Assembly (NCBI RefSeq): GCF_029094525.1
Contig: NZ_CP119107.1
Location: 3,410,001-3,474,000 of the forward strand
From: Pullulanibacillus sp. KACC 23026
GTDB lineage: Bacteria; Bacillota; Bacilli; Bacillales; Sporolactobacillaceae
Length of the DNA stretch: 64,000 nucleotides
Direction of reading: 5' to 3'
A program made the translations under genes and the position numbers. The notes under the pieces are model-generated. The model did not search any database and was not told the DNA's origin. It saw nothing but the letters and a program-made list of their open reading frames with translations. Shown here one piece after another: positions 17,757-26,676 of the stretch. Positions within the stretch are counted from its first letter, which is position 1. The number at the start of each line of letters is the position of its first letter.

Positions 17757-20165
17757 TTACATGATCGCGTAAGGATTCACATCAATGGTAATGGACAACC
17801 CATCCTTCAGATAAGCGTTTTGGTAATGATCTAATAGCCCTTTTAAAGCAGGCATGAGACCCGGTTCGCGCTTATATTTTATCATGCACTGTGACCGATA
17901 TCTATCTTTGATCCGTGCAACAGCCGGTGCAACCGGGCCTAATATGACAGCTTCTTCTGTCAGATGTTTCTTTAAATAGACGGCCATTTTTTTGGTCGTC
18001 TCCTGTGCCTTTACATAAGATTCATGGCTGACTGTAATCAAAGTCAGATAGAAGAATGGTGGATAATCATGCTGTTTTCTGAACATCATCTCTTGAACAT
18101 AGAACTGATCGTAATCGTGATGCTGGGCTCTGACAATCGAGTAATGTTCTGGATCATAACTTTGGATGATCACTTCCCCTGGGAGCTCGTGCCTTCCAGC
18201 TCGTCCACCTACCTGAGTTAATAACTGGAATGTCTTTTCTGCCGAGCGAAAATCAGGGATATGAAGTGTCGTATCCGCCGCTAGGACACCCACAAGTGTC
18301 ACATAAGGGAAATCGAGCCCTTTTGCGATCATTTGAGTTCCAAGCAGGATATCCGCTTGTCTCGAACCAAACTGTCCAAGAAGTTTCTCATGGGATCCTT
18401 TTCGCCGTGTTGTATCAACATCCATGCGAATGACACGTGCTTCTGGTAAGAGCTGTGTAAGGGCCTCTTCTACCTTTTGGGTACCTGAGCCAAAAAAACG
18501 AATATGTTCGCTTTGACACTCTGGACAAACTCTTGGGACCGGTAACGAATAATCACAATAGTGACATTTGACTCGCTGTTCTTTCTGATGAAAGGTCAAG
18601 GAAATATCGCAATGCGGACATTTCACCACATACCCGCAATCCCGGCATAAAATAAAGGTCGAATAACCTCTTCGATTCAGAAGCAGGACGCTTTGCTCCC
18701 CTTTTTGCAACCGATCTTGAAGAGCCTCCAACAAAGGCTTAGAGAAGATAGAACGATTCCCTTCTCTTAATTCCTCTCTCATATCGACAATTCGAACAGG
18801 CGGAAGCATACGATTGTTCACTCGTTCTTTCAAAGTTATGAGATGGTACACGCCTTTTTGCGCTCTTGCATAAGACTCAAGAGAAGGCGTCGCACTTCCA
18901 AGGATGACCGGGCATTTATGATAACGGCTCCGAAAAACCGCTACATCCTTCGCATGGTACCGAGGAGTCTCTTCTTGCTTATAACTTGTTTCATGCTCTT
19001 CATCAATAATGATGACGCCTAGATTTGAAAAGGGAGCAAAAATGGCTGAGCGGGCGCCGACCACAACCCGGACTTCATCCCTTTGGATTTTCCGCCATTC
19101 ATCAAATTTCTCACCTTGGCTTAGGCCGCTGTGCAAAACGGCAACATCTGAGCCGAAACGCCCCTTAAAACGGTCGACCATTTGCGGCGTTAAAGAGATT
19201 TCTGGAACTAAAACAATCGCTTGCTCACCTTTCTTCAACACCTCTTGAATGGTTTGAAGATAAATTTCTGTCTTGCCGCTTCCTGTTACCCCGTGGCAGA
19301 GATGAACACGTGCGGTGTCAGTTTCAAGATCCTTTAATATAGGAAGGATGGCCAGCTGCTGTTCGCGAGTGAGCGGCAAAGGCTCCGTTGTTTGGATCTC
19401 CTTTTGATAAGGGTCACGAAACACATCGACTTCTTCTTCAACAAGCGCCCCTTTTTCAACGAGTGTCTTAACGGTATTCCGAGTAGCAGAGACAGCTTGC
19501 TCCAAATCAGAAAATGAAAAGGAGGCTCCTACTGGCTGACGGAGCATCCATTCAAGCAATTCATGCTGTTTTCGAGCTCTTCCTGTAAGTGAAGCAAGAA
19601 CCTCGTTTGCTTTTTTAGCTAACAGGTAATGTTTTATCGTTTTGTAGGTACGCTGATCACCTACATGCTGATCCGCGACTAAGATACCTTCTTTAAGCGC
19701 TTTTTTTACTTTAGAAAGCGTCTTAGGAGCCACCTTTTGGATGTCCTCCCAAGCCCACAGTTTTTTCTTTCCAAATAACGTCTGTAGTTCTGGCCACTCC
19801 TCAAGCGATTGGTCAGACGAAACTCTCAAGGTCTTCTTGTAGCTTGCCTTCATCATGGATGGAAGGATCGCTTGAAAGGCTTGAATCTTATAGCATAATG
19901 TCGTACGGGCGAGCCAATCCCCTAAAGCAATTAATTCTTCTCCTAAAACAGGGGCATCGTCAACGATTGAAAGAATGGAACGAAGCTTTCCGAACTCAGA
20001 GGCGTCCTTCAATCCAATAACAAACCCTAGAAGCTTTCGCGGTCCAAAAGGAACAATGACCCTCATTCCCGCTTCTAGCAAATCTGACCATTCATCTGGG
20101 ACAAGATAATCAAAGGGCTTGTCCGTTTGATTGGCAGGAACGTCCACGATGACTTCAGCAATCAT
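17757..20165 (-). CDS. priA: primosomal replication restart helicase PriA
   Basis: PriA recognises collapsed forks and reloads the replicative helicase. The 802-residue protein has the N-terminal 3'-DNA-end-binding domain, Walker A GVTGSGKTEIYL, the DEEH box, and an eight-cysteine zinc region (CRDCGYVVKCPHC, CHYC, CPEC) set between the helicase lobes. The ATG at 20165 is used because it matches the family N terminus (MIAEVIVDVP) and overlaps the coaBC stop as ATGA. Confidence 0.97.
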   Translation of the reverse strand: MIAEVIVDVPANQTDKPFDYLVPDEWSDLLEAGMRVIVPFGPRKLLGFVIGLKDASEFGKLRSILSIVDDAPVLGEELIALGDWLARTTLCYKIQAFQAILPSMMKASYKKTLRVSSDQSLEEWPELQTLFGKKKLWAWEDIQKVAPKTLSKVKKALKEGILVADQHVGDQRTYKTIKHYLLAKKANEVLASLTGRARKQHELLEWMLRQPVGASFSFSDLEQAVSATRNTVKTLVEKGALVEEEVDVFRDPYQKEIQTTEPLPLTREQQLAILPILKDLETDTARVHLCHGVTGSGKTEIYLQTIQEVLKKGEQAIVLVPEISLTPQMVDRFKGRFGSDVAVLHSGLSQGEKFDEWRKIQRDEVRVVVGARSAIFAPFSNLGVIIIDEEHETSYKQEETPRYHAKDVAVFRSRYHKCPVILGSATPSLESYARAQKGVYHLITLKERVNNRMLPPVRIVDMREELREGNRSIFSKPLLEALQDRLQKGEQSVLLLNRRGYSTFILCRDCGYVVKCPHCDISLTFHQKEQRVKCHYCDYSLPVPRVCPECQSEHIRFFGSGTQKVEEALTQLLPEARVIRMDVDTTRRKGSHEKLLGQFGSRQADILLGTQMIAKGLDFPYVTLVGVLAADTTLHIPDFRSAEKTFQLLTQVGGRAGRHELPGEVIIQSYDPEHYSIVRAQHHDYDQFYVQEMMFRKQHDYPPFFYLTLITVSHESYVKAQETTKKMAVYLKKHLTEEAVILGPVAPAVARIKDRYRSQCMIKYKREPGLMPALKGLLDHYQNAYLKDGLSITIDVNPYAIM

Positions 20166-21385
20166 GCTTCTTCCCTCTGGTTCAAAAGACGGGCAAGGGC
20201 TTTGCATACTTCATAGGCGACGTCATCCTTTGTTCTTTGGGAAACAAGCTCTGAGGTCCCATTTTTGAAGAAAATCGTCACTTCATTTTCGTCAGAGTGA
20301 AACCCGATGCCCGATTGGCTGACGTCATTCGCCACAACCGCATCAAGATTCTTTTTGGCTATTTTGGCTAAAGCATTGGTCATAAGATCATTTGTCTCAG
20401 CAGCAAATCCAATTAAAACTTGATTTGTTTTTTTGCGCTCTCCCAAGGATTTAAGAATATCAGGATTTTCGACGAGTTCAATCGACCAGTCCGTACTCTC
20501 TGCCGTTTTTTTGTATTTTTTCTCCAAGACCTGCTTAGGGCGATAATCGGCGACCGCCGCGGATTTAATAACCGCATCGCAGGCTGCAAACCGTGAATTC
20601 GCGGCTTCATACATGTCGGCCGTTGTCACGACTGGAACGAACTCATCAACAGCTGGTGCCTTCAAATCAGTCGGACCGGCTATCAAGGTCACATGCGCCC
20701 CTAAGCGCTTAGCCGCTTTTGCGAGTGCATAACCCATTTTTCCGGAAGAGTAATTCGTTATGTAACGCACGGGATCGATAGGCTCGCGTGTTGGACCCGC
20801 TGTAATCATTATGCGTTTCCCTCGTAAAAGAGGCGGGTGCTCCTTTGAAAAAAAGTAGTCTTCCATTGATGAAAATAAATCTTCAGGTTCAGGGAGCCGG
20901 CCTTTTCCAATCCAACCGCAAGCAAGAAGACCTTCACCCGGCTCAAACACTTCATAACCGAAGGACTTCAAGCGGTTCAGATTGTCCCGTACAGCAGGAT
21001 GGTCATACATGTTCACATTCATGGCAGGTGCCACCCAAACAGGTGCTTTGGAGGCTAGAATCGTCGTTGTCACCATATCATCAGCTTGTCCGCTTGCTAA
21101 TTTTGCAATGATATTGGCCGTTGCCGGCGCCACAAGGATTAGATCAGCTTTATCAGCCAGATCAATGTGAGCGATTTGATGAGGAACTTTCTCTGTAAAA
21201 GTATCGTCGTAAACCGGATTTCGGGATAAGGCTTGAAAGGTTTGCACCCCGACAAACTCTTTAGCAGCTGATGTCATCAGCACATGAACCGACGCTCCGG
21301 CTTTTGTCAGCATGCTTGTTAATGCCGCTGCTTTAAAGGCTGCAATTCCTCCAGCAACCGCTAAAAGGATGGTTTTTCCTCTCAT
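20162..21385 (-). CDS. coaBC: bifunctional phosphopantothenoylcysteine decarboxylase/synthetase CoaBC
   Basis: CoaBC makes 4'-phosphopantetheine precursor in two steps of coenzyme A synthesis. The 407-residue protein has an N-terminal flavoprotein decarboxylase (about 1-185) with GGIAAFKA, active-site His in QIAHIDLADKAD, the PAMNVNMYDHP motif and the Cys flap ACGWIGKGRL. The C-terminal CTP-dependent synthetase (about 190-400) begins at ITAGPTREPIDPVR. It overlaps priA by 4 bases. Upstream lies a terminator-like hairpin after rpoZ. Confidence 0.97.
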   Translation of the reverse strand: MRGKTILLAVAGGIAAFKAAALTSMLTKAGASVHVLMTSAAKEFVGVQTFQALSRNPVYDDTFTEKVPHQIAHIDLADKADLILVAPATANIIAKLASGQADDMVTTTILASKAPVWVAPAMNVNMYDHPAVRDNLNRLKSFGYEVFEPGEGLLACGWIGKGRLPEPEDLFSSMEDYFFSKEHPPLLRGKRIMITAGPTREPIDPVRYITNYSSGKMGYALAKAAKRLGAHVTLIAGPTDLKAPAVDEFVPVVTTADMYEAANSRFAACDAVIKSAAVADYRPKQVLEKKYKKTAESTDWSIELVENPDILKSLGERKKTNQVLIGFAAETNDLMTNALAKIAKKNLDAVVANDVSQSGIGFHSDENEVTIFFKNGTSELVSQRTKDDVAYEVCKALARLLNQREEA

Positions 21386-21527
21386 TCTTACACGTCCTTT
21401 CTAAGTGAAAACACGTTTTTTTACATGAGTCCTTAAATTTAATGACAGAATTTAGCTGCCCGCCCCCAACCACTGATTAGAAACGTCCTGGTTAAAAGAG
21501 CGTAATCGGATGTCCCATTTCTAATTA

Positions 21528-21560
21528 AAGTGAAAGCAACAACCTCATTTGGTTGTTGCT
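21528..21560 (-). terminator. hairpin after rpoZ
   Basis: AGCAACAACC and GGTTGTTGCT form a perfect 10-base stem with a 6-base loop; the minus strand continues TTCACTTT, a weak U-tract. It probably reduces read-through from gmk-rpoZ into coaBC. Confidence 0.55.
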
Positions 21561-21630
21561 CAAGTTGGTTCGGGCGACGGTCATCAACCTGTCTATCAGT
21601 TTAGCTTTGCGACTATCGATTCATCCATTA

Positions 21631-21828
21631 TTAAGAGTGTTTAATGGTAATAGCCTCTTCACGGATTTCCTCTAGCGCTTTTCCTACTGGCTTATCCGAG
21701 AATGGACGCGGGATGAGAACATCGCCTTCTTGCTGAATTTGTCTTGCTCTTTTTGATGAAAGCGTCACAAGTGTATATTTGGAATTGACCTTTTCTAGCA
21801 ATGAGTCAATAGAAGGATAAAGCATCAT
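21631..21828 (-). CDS. rpoZ: DNA-directed RNA polymerase subunit omega
   Basis: Omega is a small folding and assembly subunit of RNA polymerase. The 65-residue product MMLYPSIDSLLEKVNSKYTL resembles B. subtilis omega (about 67 residues) and keeps the SKRARQIQ and KPVGKALEEI motifs. The start at 21828 is chosen because GGAGG lies about 12 bases upstream; earlier in-frame starts lie inside gmk. It starts one base after the gmk stop. Confidence 0.93.
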   Translation of the reverse strand: MMLYPSIDSLLEKVNSKYTLVTLSSKRARQIQQEGDVLIPRPFSDKPVGKALEEIREEAITIKHS

Positions 21829-21829
21829 G

Positions 21830-22456
21830 TTATTCATCAACCTCCGTAAGTTGTTTGTATTTTTCAATGACCCGCTCCCTTTTGCAGTGCTCGGCTGTCA
21901 CAATGGCTTCAATCCGATCACAGGCAAGGGTAACTTGATCATTTTCAACGACATAATCGTAATGAGACATCATCTCAATTTCTTCTTTTGCAATGGAAAG
22001 TCTCATGGCAATCGATTCCGCTGTTTCTGTTCCTCTTCCTTCAATGCGGTTTTTAAGTTCGCTTAGAGAAGGCGGGGCAAGAAAGATAAATAAACCCTCA
22101 GCGAAATTCTTTTTGACTTGCATGGCCCCTTGAACTTCAATTTCTAATATAACGTCCTGACCGCTTTCCAAAGTATTTTGGACGTAATCAAGGGGAGTGC
22201 CATAATAATTACCCGCATATTCTGCCCACTCCAGCAATTGGTTTTGGTCAATCATTTGTTGAAATTCTTCCTTCGTCTTAAAGAAGTATTCCACTCCATG
22301 CTGTTCACCTGCTCGAGGCTTGCGTGTTGTCGCAGATATGGAATAATCCAATTGTGATTCCCTGCTTCTAAGTGCCTTACAGACCGTCCCTTTTCCTACG
22401 CCGGACGGGCCTGAAAGCACCACTAATAATCCTTTTTCCTTATATCCCATAGGCAT
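21830..22456 (-). CDS. gmk: guanylate kinase
   Basis: Gmk phosphorylates GMP to GDP. The 208-residue product has the P-loop [13 protein letters not shown] near residue 13 and the guanylate-binding stretch [19 protein letters not shown] near residues 41-59. GGAGGG lies before the ATG. It sits in a conserved yicC-remA-gmk-rpoZ block. Confidence 0.97.
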   Translation of the reverse strand: MPMGYKEKGLLVVLSGPSGVGKGTVCKALRSRESQLDYSISATTRKPRAGEQHGVEYFFKTKEEFQQMIDQNQLLEWAEYAGNYYGTPLDYVQNTLESGQDVILEIEVQGAMQVKKNFAEGLFIFLAPPSLSELKNRIEGRGTETAESIAMRLSIAKEEIEMMSHYDYVVENDQVTLACDRIEAIVTAEHCKRERVIEKYKQLTEVDE

Positions 22457-22474
22457 GTTTCCCTCCAGCCTTAT

Positions 22475-22735
22475 TCAACTTTCATCAGACTCTTCTTCTT
22501 GTTGGACAAGACGGCCTGAAACGGTTTCCGGCTGCACAGAAGATAAAATGACATGATCACTATCCATGACAATAACCGCCCGTGTTCGTCTTCCATATGT
22601 CGCATCAATGAGTTTATTTTGATCTCTAGCAATTTTAATGAGCCTTTTAATCGGTTGCGACTCAGGGCTCACAATTGAAATAATTCGATTGGCCGAAGCT
22701 ATATTGCCAAATCCAATATTGATTAATTTGATCAT
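22475..22735 (-). CDS. remA: extracellular matrix regulatory protein RemA
   Basis: RemA is a small DNA-binding protein that activates biofilm matrix and osmoprotection genes in B. subtilis. The 86-residue product begins [20 protein letters not shown] and has the family's [17 protein letters not shown] stretch. The ATG at 22735 follows AGGAGG with a 9-base gap; the longer open frame lacks a binding site. The location between yicC and gmk is the usual one. Whether it controls a matrix in this organism cannot be read from the window. Confidence 0.93.
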   Translation of the reverse strand: MIKLINIGFGNIASANRIISIVSPESQPIKRLIKIARDQNKLIDATYGRRTRAVIVMDSDHVILSSVQPETVSGRLVQQEEESDES

Positions 22736-22826
22736 CCAAACTAGCCTCCTATTAAGGGGTAGACATCCCTGCCTTATTAAACTTGGCATCAGCTTCTCAA
22801 GAGAGCTACAGCAAATCTAACACAGT

Positions 22827-23717
22827 CTATTCTATATTTTGAACTTGTTCGCGAACCTTCTCCAGTTCACTTTTTAACCGGACAACGTCCTGTGTAATTC
22901 CTACATCAGGGCTTTTGGACCCCATCGTATTCAGTTCGCGATTCATTTCTTGAATTAAAAAATCGAGCTGTCTGCCGATGGCTCCATCCCTCTCGAGTAT
23001 CGCTCGAAAATGGTCAATATGGCTGAATAACCGCGTCAGTTCTTCAGAGATATCGGTCTTCTCTGCAAAGATTGCTACCTCGTTGATCAGGCGGTCCTCG
23101 TCCGGAGCTCCATGTTCAGATAGTAAATCAAGAATGCGTTTATGCAAGCGTGCTTCATAAGCTTTTGCGATTCGCGGTGCTTCTGCCTTAATTTGAGTTC
23201 CTCCCGCTTCAATCACCTGCAGCCGACTGAGAATATCTTCTTTTAAAAAGGTTCCTTCTTTTCTTCTCATAGCGAGCAGTTCTTCACAAGCCCCATTAAG
23301 AGACTGATGAATAAGTGCTTCTAATTGGGAGGACTTAGGCGATTGTTCCTTTATCGTCAGCACTTGAGGCAAATCAAGAAAAGCTTTCCAGTTCCCCAAA
23401 TGTGCTGATTCAGCGTCTCCAAGACGTTTCTGCATTTCAAGGCTCGCTTCACGATATTGATCAAACATATCCCAATTAATTTGCAGCTGCTGCTTCAGGG
23501 CTTCGGAACCTTCAATTGTAAAATAAGCAGATAGCTTTCCCCGTTTAAATTGGGCGCTCATACTCCGTTTCAAAGCGTCTTCTAGAGACAACCATTGGTT
23601 CGGCAGTGTGATGGAAATATCCAGATAGCGATGGTTGACCGCCTTTACTTCAACCGTCACCTCCCAATTTCCTTCTTGACAGGTTGCCCGTCCATAGCCT
23701 GTCATACTATGTACCAT
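22827..23717 (-). CDS. yicC: YicC-family endoribonuclease-like protein (YloC)
   Basis: The 296-residue product belongs to the YicC/YloC family; E. coli YicC is reported to be an endoribonuclease acting on small RNAs. It opens MVHSMTGYGRA, the family signature, and contains EVKAVNHRYLDI near residue 30 and the C-terminal DFLIQEMNREINT-like block (here DFLIQEMNRELNTMGSKS). The start at 23717 matches the family and leaves about 53 bases of leader from the promoter at 23778-23805. The Shine-Dalgarno match is weak. In B. subtilis yloB lies between rqcH and this gene; it is absent here. Confidence 0.92.
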   Translation of the reverse strand: MVHSMTGYGRATCQEGNWEVTVEVKAVNHRYLDISITLPNQWLSLEDALKRSMSAQFKRGKLSAYFTIEGSEALKQQLQINWDMFDQYREASLEMQKRLGDAESAHLGNWKAFLDLPQVLTIKEQSPKSSQLEALIHQSLNGACEELLAMRRKEGTFLKEDILSRLQVIEAGGTQIKAEAPRIAKAYEARLHKRILDLLSEHGAPDEDRLINEVAIFAEKTDISEELTRLFSHIDHFRAILERDGAIGRQLDFLIQEMNRELNTMGSKSPDVGITQDVVRLKSELEKVREQVQNIE

Positions 23718-23777
23718 TCTATCACATCCGGTCATCATTCTATACGCACGGTCAGGGTTTGAACCCATATCTATCTT

Positions 23778-23805
23778 ATTATAATCATTTTTAAAGGATT
23801 TTCAA
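23778..23805 (-). promoter_or_regulatory. promoter for the yicC-remA-gmk-rpoZ unit
   Basis: On the minus strand TTGAAA (23800-23805), a 16-base spacer and a perfect TATAAT (23778-23783). It is back to back with the rqcH promoter. Confidence 0.7.
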
Positions 23806-23872
23806 AAGTAATTTAAAAACACATTCCTATTTTATCACACTCTCCTAAAAACAAGATAACACAAACTACTTA

Positions 23873-23881
23873 TGCTATACT
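23873..23881 (+). promoter_or_regulatory. extended -10 promoter element for rqcH
   Basis: TGCTATACT is an extended -10 box about 25 bases before the rqcH start. There is no good -35 at 17 bases, which an extended -10 can tolerate. Confidence 0.5.
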
Positions 23882-23906
23882 ACCCATAGAAAGAGAGGGA
23901 TGCCCC

Positions 23907-25622
23907 ATGAGTTTCGATGGGATCGTCACCCACGCCATTGTAAGAGAATTGAACGGGCTGCTTAAAACCGGGCGAATTGTTAAAGTCTACCAGCCGCACG
24001 ATACCGATCTTCTTCTCCACGTTCGAGCAGGAGGAACGACCTATAAATGGTTAATTTCAGCCAGCGCCCAATTTTCACGTACACATTTAACTAAAGAAGC
24101 TTTTAATAATCCAAAGGAACCTCCCATGTTCTGCATGGTCCTTCGCAAGCATCTAGAGGGGGCATTTATTGAAAGCATTGAACAAATAGGGTTTGAACGG
24201 ATTCTTCACGTTCACATAAAAGGTAAAAATGAGATCGGCGACACGGTGCAAAAAAAATTAATCATTGAACTAATGGGTAAGCACAGCAATATCATGTTAG
24301 TCGACGGAAAAGAAGGGATGATCTTAGATGCCATAAAAAGGCTGTCTCCTTCGGTTAACCGTTATCGAACTATTTTGCCGGGGCGCCCTTATGTCAATCC
24401 ACCTGAGCAAGATAAACTTAATCCACTGACGATCGAGCGGGATGACTTGTTAAGAAGACTTGACTTTAATGCGGGTAAGCTTGATCGACAGCTAGTCGAA
24501 CACGTTGAAGGCTTTTCGCCGCTTTTAGCAAGAGAGGTCTTGTTCCGTGCTGGACTCGGTCACCGTGAAGCCCTTCTCAGCGCTTTTTTTGACCTTCAAC
24601 AACAGATAAGAGAAAACCGCTTCGAACCGACAATCGTTCAAGTTCCCCAAAAGAAAGAAGCTTTTCATGTGGTGGCTCTTAACCATTTAGGTGGGATATC
24701 GGAAACCTATGATTCAGTCAGCGATATGCTGGATTCCTTCTATGCCCTTAAAGCAGAATCGGATGTGGTTAAGCAAAAGACAAGTGACTTAGGTCGATTT
24801 GTAGGGAATGAACTTAAGAAAAATGAATCAAAATTACAGAAACTGCGCGAAACGCTGAAAGAGACAGAGGAAGCTTCTACCTATCAATTATACGGGGAAC
24901 TCCTGACGGCTCACATGCACCAAGTTAAAAAAGGGGATGCTCTGCTTAAGGCGGTCAATTATTATGATCCCGACCAGGCTATCATTGAAATCCCTTTGGA
25001 CCCTAATAAGACGCCGTCAGACAACGCTCAACGTTTGTTTAAGAAATATAACAAGCTAAAGCACGCTAAACAAGTTGTTCAAGAGCAAATTCAACAGACC
25101 GAAGAGGAAATCGTGTACCTTGAACATGTCGCTCAGCAGATTGAATCCGCCTCATTAAGGGATATCGAAGAAATTCGCGAGGAGCTGGAGGAAGGCGGCT
25201 ATGTTCGAAAGCGTCGTCGTCAGACTAAGGCAAAGCAAGCCAAGCCGGTCATCGAAAGCTATACAGCGGCAGACGGCACCACCATTCTCGTTGGGAAAAA
25301 TAATAAACAAAATGACTATTTAACCATGCGTTTAGCTGATGAAGACAACGTTTGGCTTCACACAAAAGACATCCCCGGCTCACATGTCGTGATCCGCTCT
25401 GATCAGCCGAGTGATGAGACATTGAAGGAAGCCGCAGAGCTTGCAGCCTTTTACAGCAAATCCCGTTATTCAAGCAGCGTCCCCGTTGACTATACGTTTA
25501 TAAAGCATGTTCGAAAGCCAAATGGGGCAAAGCCAGGATTTGTAATCTATGATCATCAAAAAACGCTCTATGTGACCCCCGATGAACGGACCGTCCATCG
25601 GTTGAAAAATAATAACCAATAA
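23907..25622 (+). CDS. rqcH: ribosome-associated quality control factor RqcH (NFACT family, YloA)
   Basis: RqcH binds 50S subunits obstructed by peptidyl-tRNA and directs addition of C-terminal alanine tails that mark the stalled chain for decay. The 571-residue protein has an N-terminal NFACT-N domain (MSFDGIVTHAIVRELN), a middle coiled-coil region (about 275-430) and the NFACT-R domain near residues 455-545 (GKNNKQNDYLTMRLADEDNV, then DIPGSHVVIR). It was long annotated as a fibronectin-binding protein. It is one of two plus-strand genes and diverges from yicC, close to its place in B. subtilis. Confidence 0.95.
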   Translation: MSFDGIVTHAIVRELNGLLKTGRIVKVYQPHDTDLLLHVRAGGTTYKWLISASAQFSRTHLTKEAFNNPKEPPMFCMVLRKHLEGAFIESIEQIGFERILHVHIKGKNEIGDTVQKKLIIELMGKHSNIMLVDGKEGMILDAIKRLSPSVNRYRTILPGRPYVNPPEQDKLNPLTIERDDLLRRLDFNAGKLDRQLVEHVEGFSPLLAREVLFRAGLGHREALLSAFFDLQQQIRENRFEPTIVQVPQKKEAFHVVALNHLGGISETYDSVSDMLDSFYALKAESDVVKQKTSDLGRFVGNELKKNESKLQKLRETLKETEEASTYQLYGELLTAHMHQVKKGDALLKAVNYYDPDQAIIEIPLDPNKTPSDNAQRLFKKYNKLKHAKQVVQEQIQQTEEEIVYLEHVAQQIESASLRDIEEIREELEEGGYVRKRRRQTKAKQAKPVIESYTAADGTTILVGKNNKQNDYLTMRLADEDNVWLHTKDIPGSHVVIRSDQPSDETLKEAAELAAFYSKSRYSSSVPVDYTFIKHVRKPNGAKPGFVIYDHQKTLYVTPDERTVHRLKNNNQ

Positions 25623-25690
25623 AAATAAAATTAGAACGGGCACCCGAGACGCTCTCATAGCGTTCATAGGTGCCCGTTGTTGTTGTTTAG
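25621..25690. terminator. terminator between rqcH and the Asn-rich small gene
   Basis: AACGGGCACC and GGTGCCCGTT form a perfect 10-base stem around a loop with its own smaller hairpin. On the minus strand it is followed by CTAATTTTATTTTTA, a good U-tract; on the plus strand the T-richness (GTTGTTGTTTAG) is weaker. It probably ends both converging genes. Confidence 0.75.
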
Positions 25691-25719
25691 AATAGAGGAC
25701 CGGTGCGGCCTCTTATCAT

Positions 25720-25929
25720 TTATTGATTTTGAGATTGTTGATTATTATTTTTGTTTTTCGTTCCGGTTACTTTTCCGACTGCGTTTGCTGTCGCATCAAC
25801 CGTGTTCATAGCAGCACTCTCAGTAGTTTGAAGAGCGCTATGAGCCGTATGAAAGGCAGACCCAGCCGTTTCTTTAAGATTCTCTTTGAAGCTGTTGTTG
25901 TTATTATTATTGTTATTATTTTGAGCCAC
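25720..25929 (-). CDS. small Asn-rich hypothetical protein
   Basis: This 69-residue product begins MAQ and then has nine consecutive Asn, followed by an alanine/threonine-rich, probably amphipathic helical middle (KETAGSAFHTAHSALQTTES) and an Asn/Gln-rich tail. I do not recognise the family. A strong AGGAGGTGA lies 7 bases before the GTG start at 25929, and terminators stand on both sides, so I take it to be a real, separately expressed gene. No signal peptide or membrane span is seen. Similar composition occurs in small spore- or stress-associated proteins of Bacillales, but that is only a resemblance. The Asn tract is coded by an AAC/AAT microsatellite. Confidence 0.65.
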   Translation of the reverse strand: MAQNNNNNNNNNSFKENLKETAGSAFHTAHSALQTTESAAMNTVDATANAVGKVTGTKNKNNNQQSQNQ

Positions 25930-25982
25930 GTCAATTCACCTCCTGACCAAATTAGAATTTGTTTCGATAGTAGTTATTATGC

Positions 25983-26022
25983 AAAAATCCGCTGACACCT
26001 CAGACGTGTCAACGGATTTTTT
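25983..26022 (-). terminator. terminator of the pyr operon (after pyrE)
   Basis: A 16-base near-perfect stem, AAAAATCCG and TGACAC paired with GTGTCA and CGGATTTTT, with a 7-base loop, begins about 10 bases after the pyrE stop codon and ends in a T run. Confidence 0.9.
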
Positions 26023-26031
26023 ATATCTCTT

Positions 26032-26676
26032 CTATTTCATCCACGCATCACTTTGCGGATTTTGGTGCCAAATGCTGAGCTTCTGAAGCTGGGCATCGGT
26101 TAATTGACCGTTTTCCTTTGCTTGCTGAGCGAGTTCTTGGAAATCTGTTAAGGTTACAAAAGGAACCTGGGCTTCTTTAAAGTTAACCGTTGCGGTTTCA
26201 AGGCCATATGTAAAGATAGCCACTGCACCTAATACCTCTGCCCCTTCTTCACGGATCGCTTCTGCAGCAGACAGCACGCTGCCGCCAGTCGAAATAAGGT
26301 CTTCAACGATCACAACCTTTTGACCGGCCTCGATCAAGCCTTCGATCCGCTTTTTCTTACCATGAGATTTGGCAGACCCACGAATATAAGCCATTGGCAA
26401 GTCCAGACGCTCGCTTACCCAGGCGGCATGAGGAATGCCTGCTGTTGCTGTCCCGGCAATGACATCGGCATCTGGGTAATGCTCTTGAATAAGCGCCACC
26501 ATACCATCGGCAATGGCAGCACGTACTCTCGGATAAGAAAGAGTTAACCGATTATCACAATAAATAGGGCTTTTCAGTCCAGATGACCAGGTAAAAGGTT
26601 CATCAGGCTTCAGTACAACCGCATTAATTTTTAAAAGATGTCCGGCGATATTTGATTTGAGCTGTGTATTCGTCAT
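26032..26676 (-). CDS. pyrE: orotate phosphoribosyltransferase
   Basis: PyrE joins orotate to PRPP to give orotidine 5'-phosphate. The 214-residue product carries the PRPP-binding loop VVIVEDLISTGGS near residues 111-123 and the flexible-loop region AKSHGKKKRIEG. Its start overlaps the pyrF stop by 4 bases (ATGA). It is the last gene of the operon and is followed by a strong terminator. Confidence 0.97.
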   Translation of the reverse strand: MTNTQLKSNIAGHLLKINAVVLKPDEPFTWSSGLKSPIYCDNRLTLSYPRVRAAIADGMVALIQEHYPDADVIAGTATAGIPHAAWVSERLDLPMAYIRGSAKSHGKKKRIEGLIEAGQKVVIVEDLISTGGSVLSAAEAIREEGAEVLGAVAIFTYGLETATVNFKEAQVPFVTLTDFQELAQQAKENGQLTDAQLQKLSIWHQNPQSDAWMK

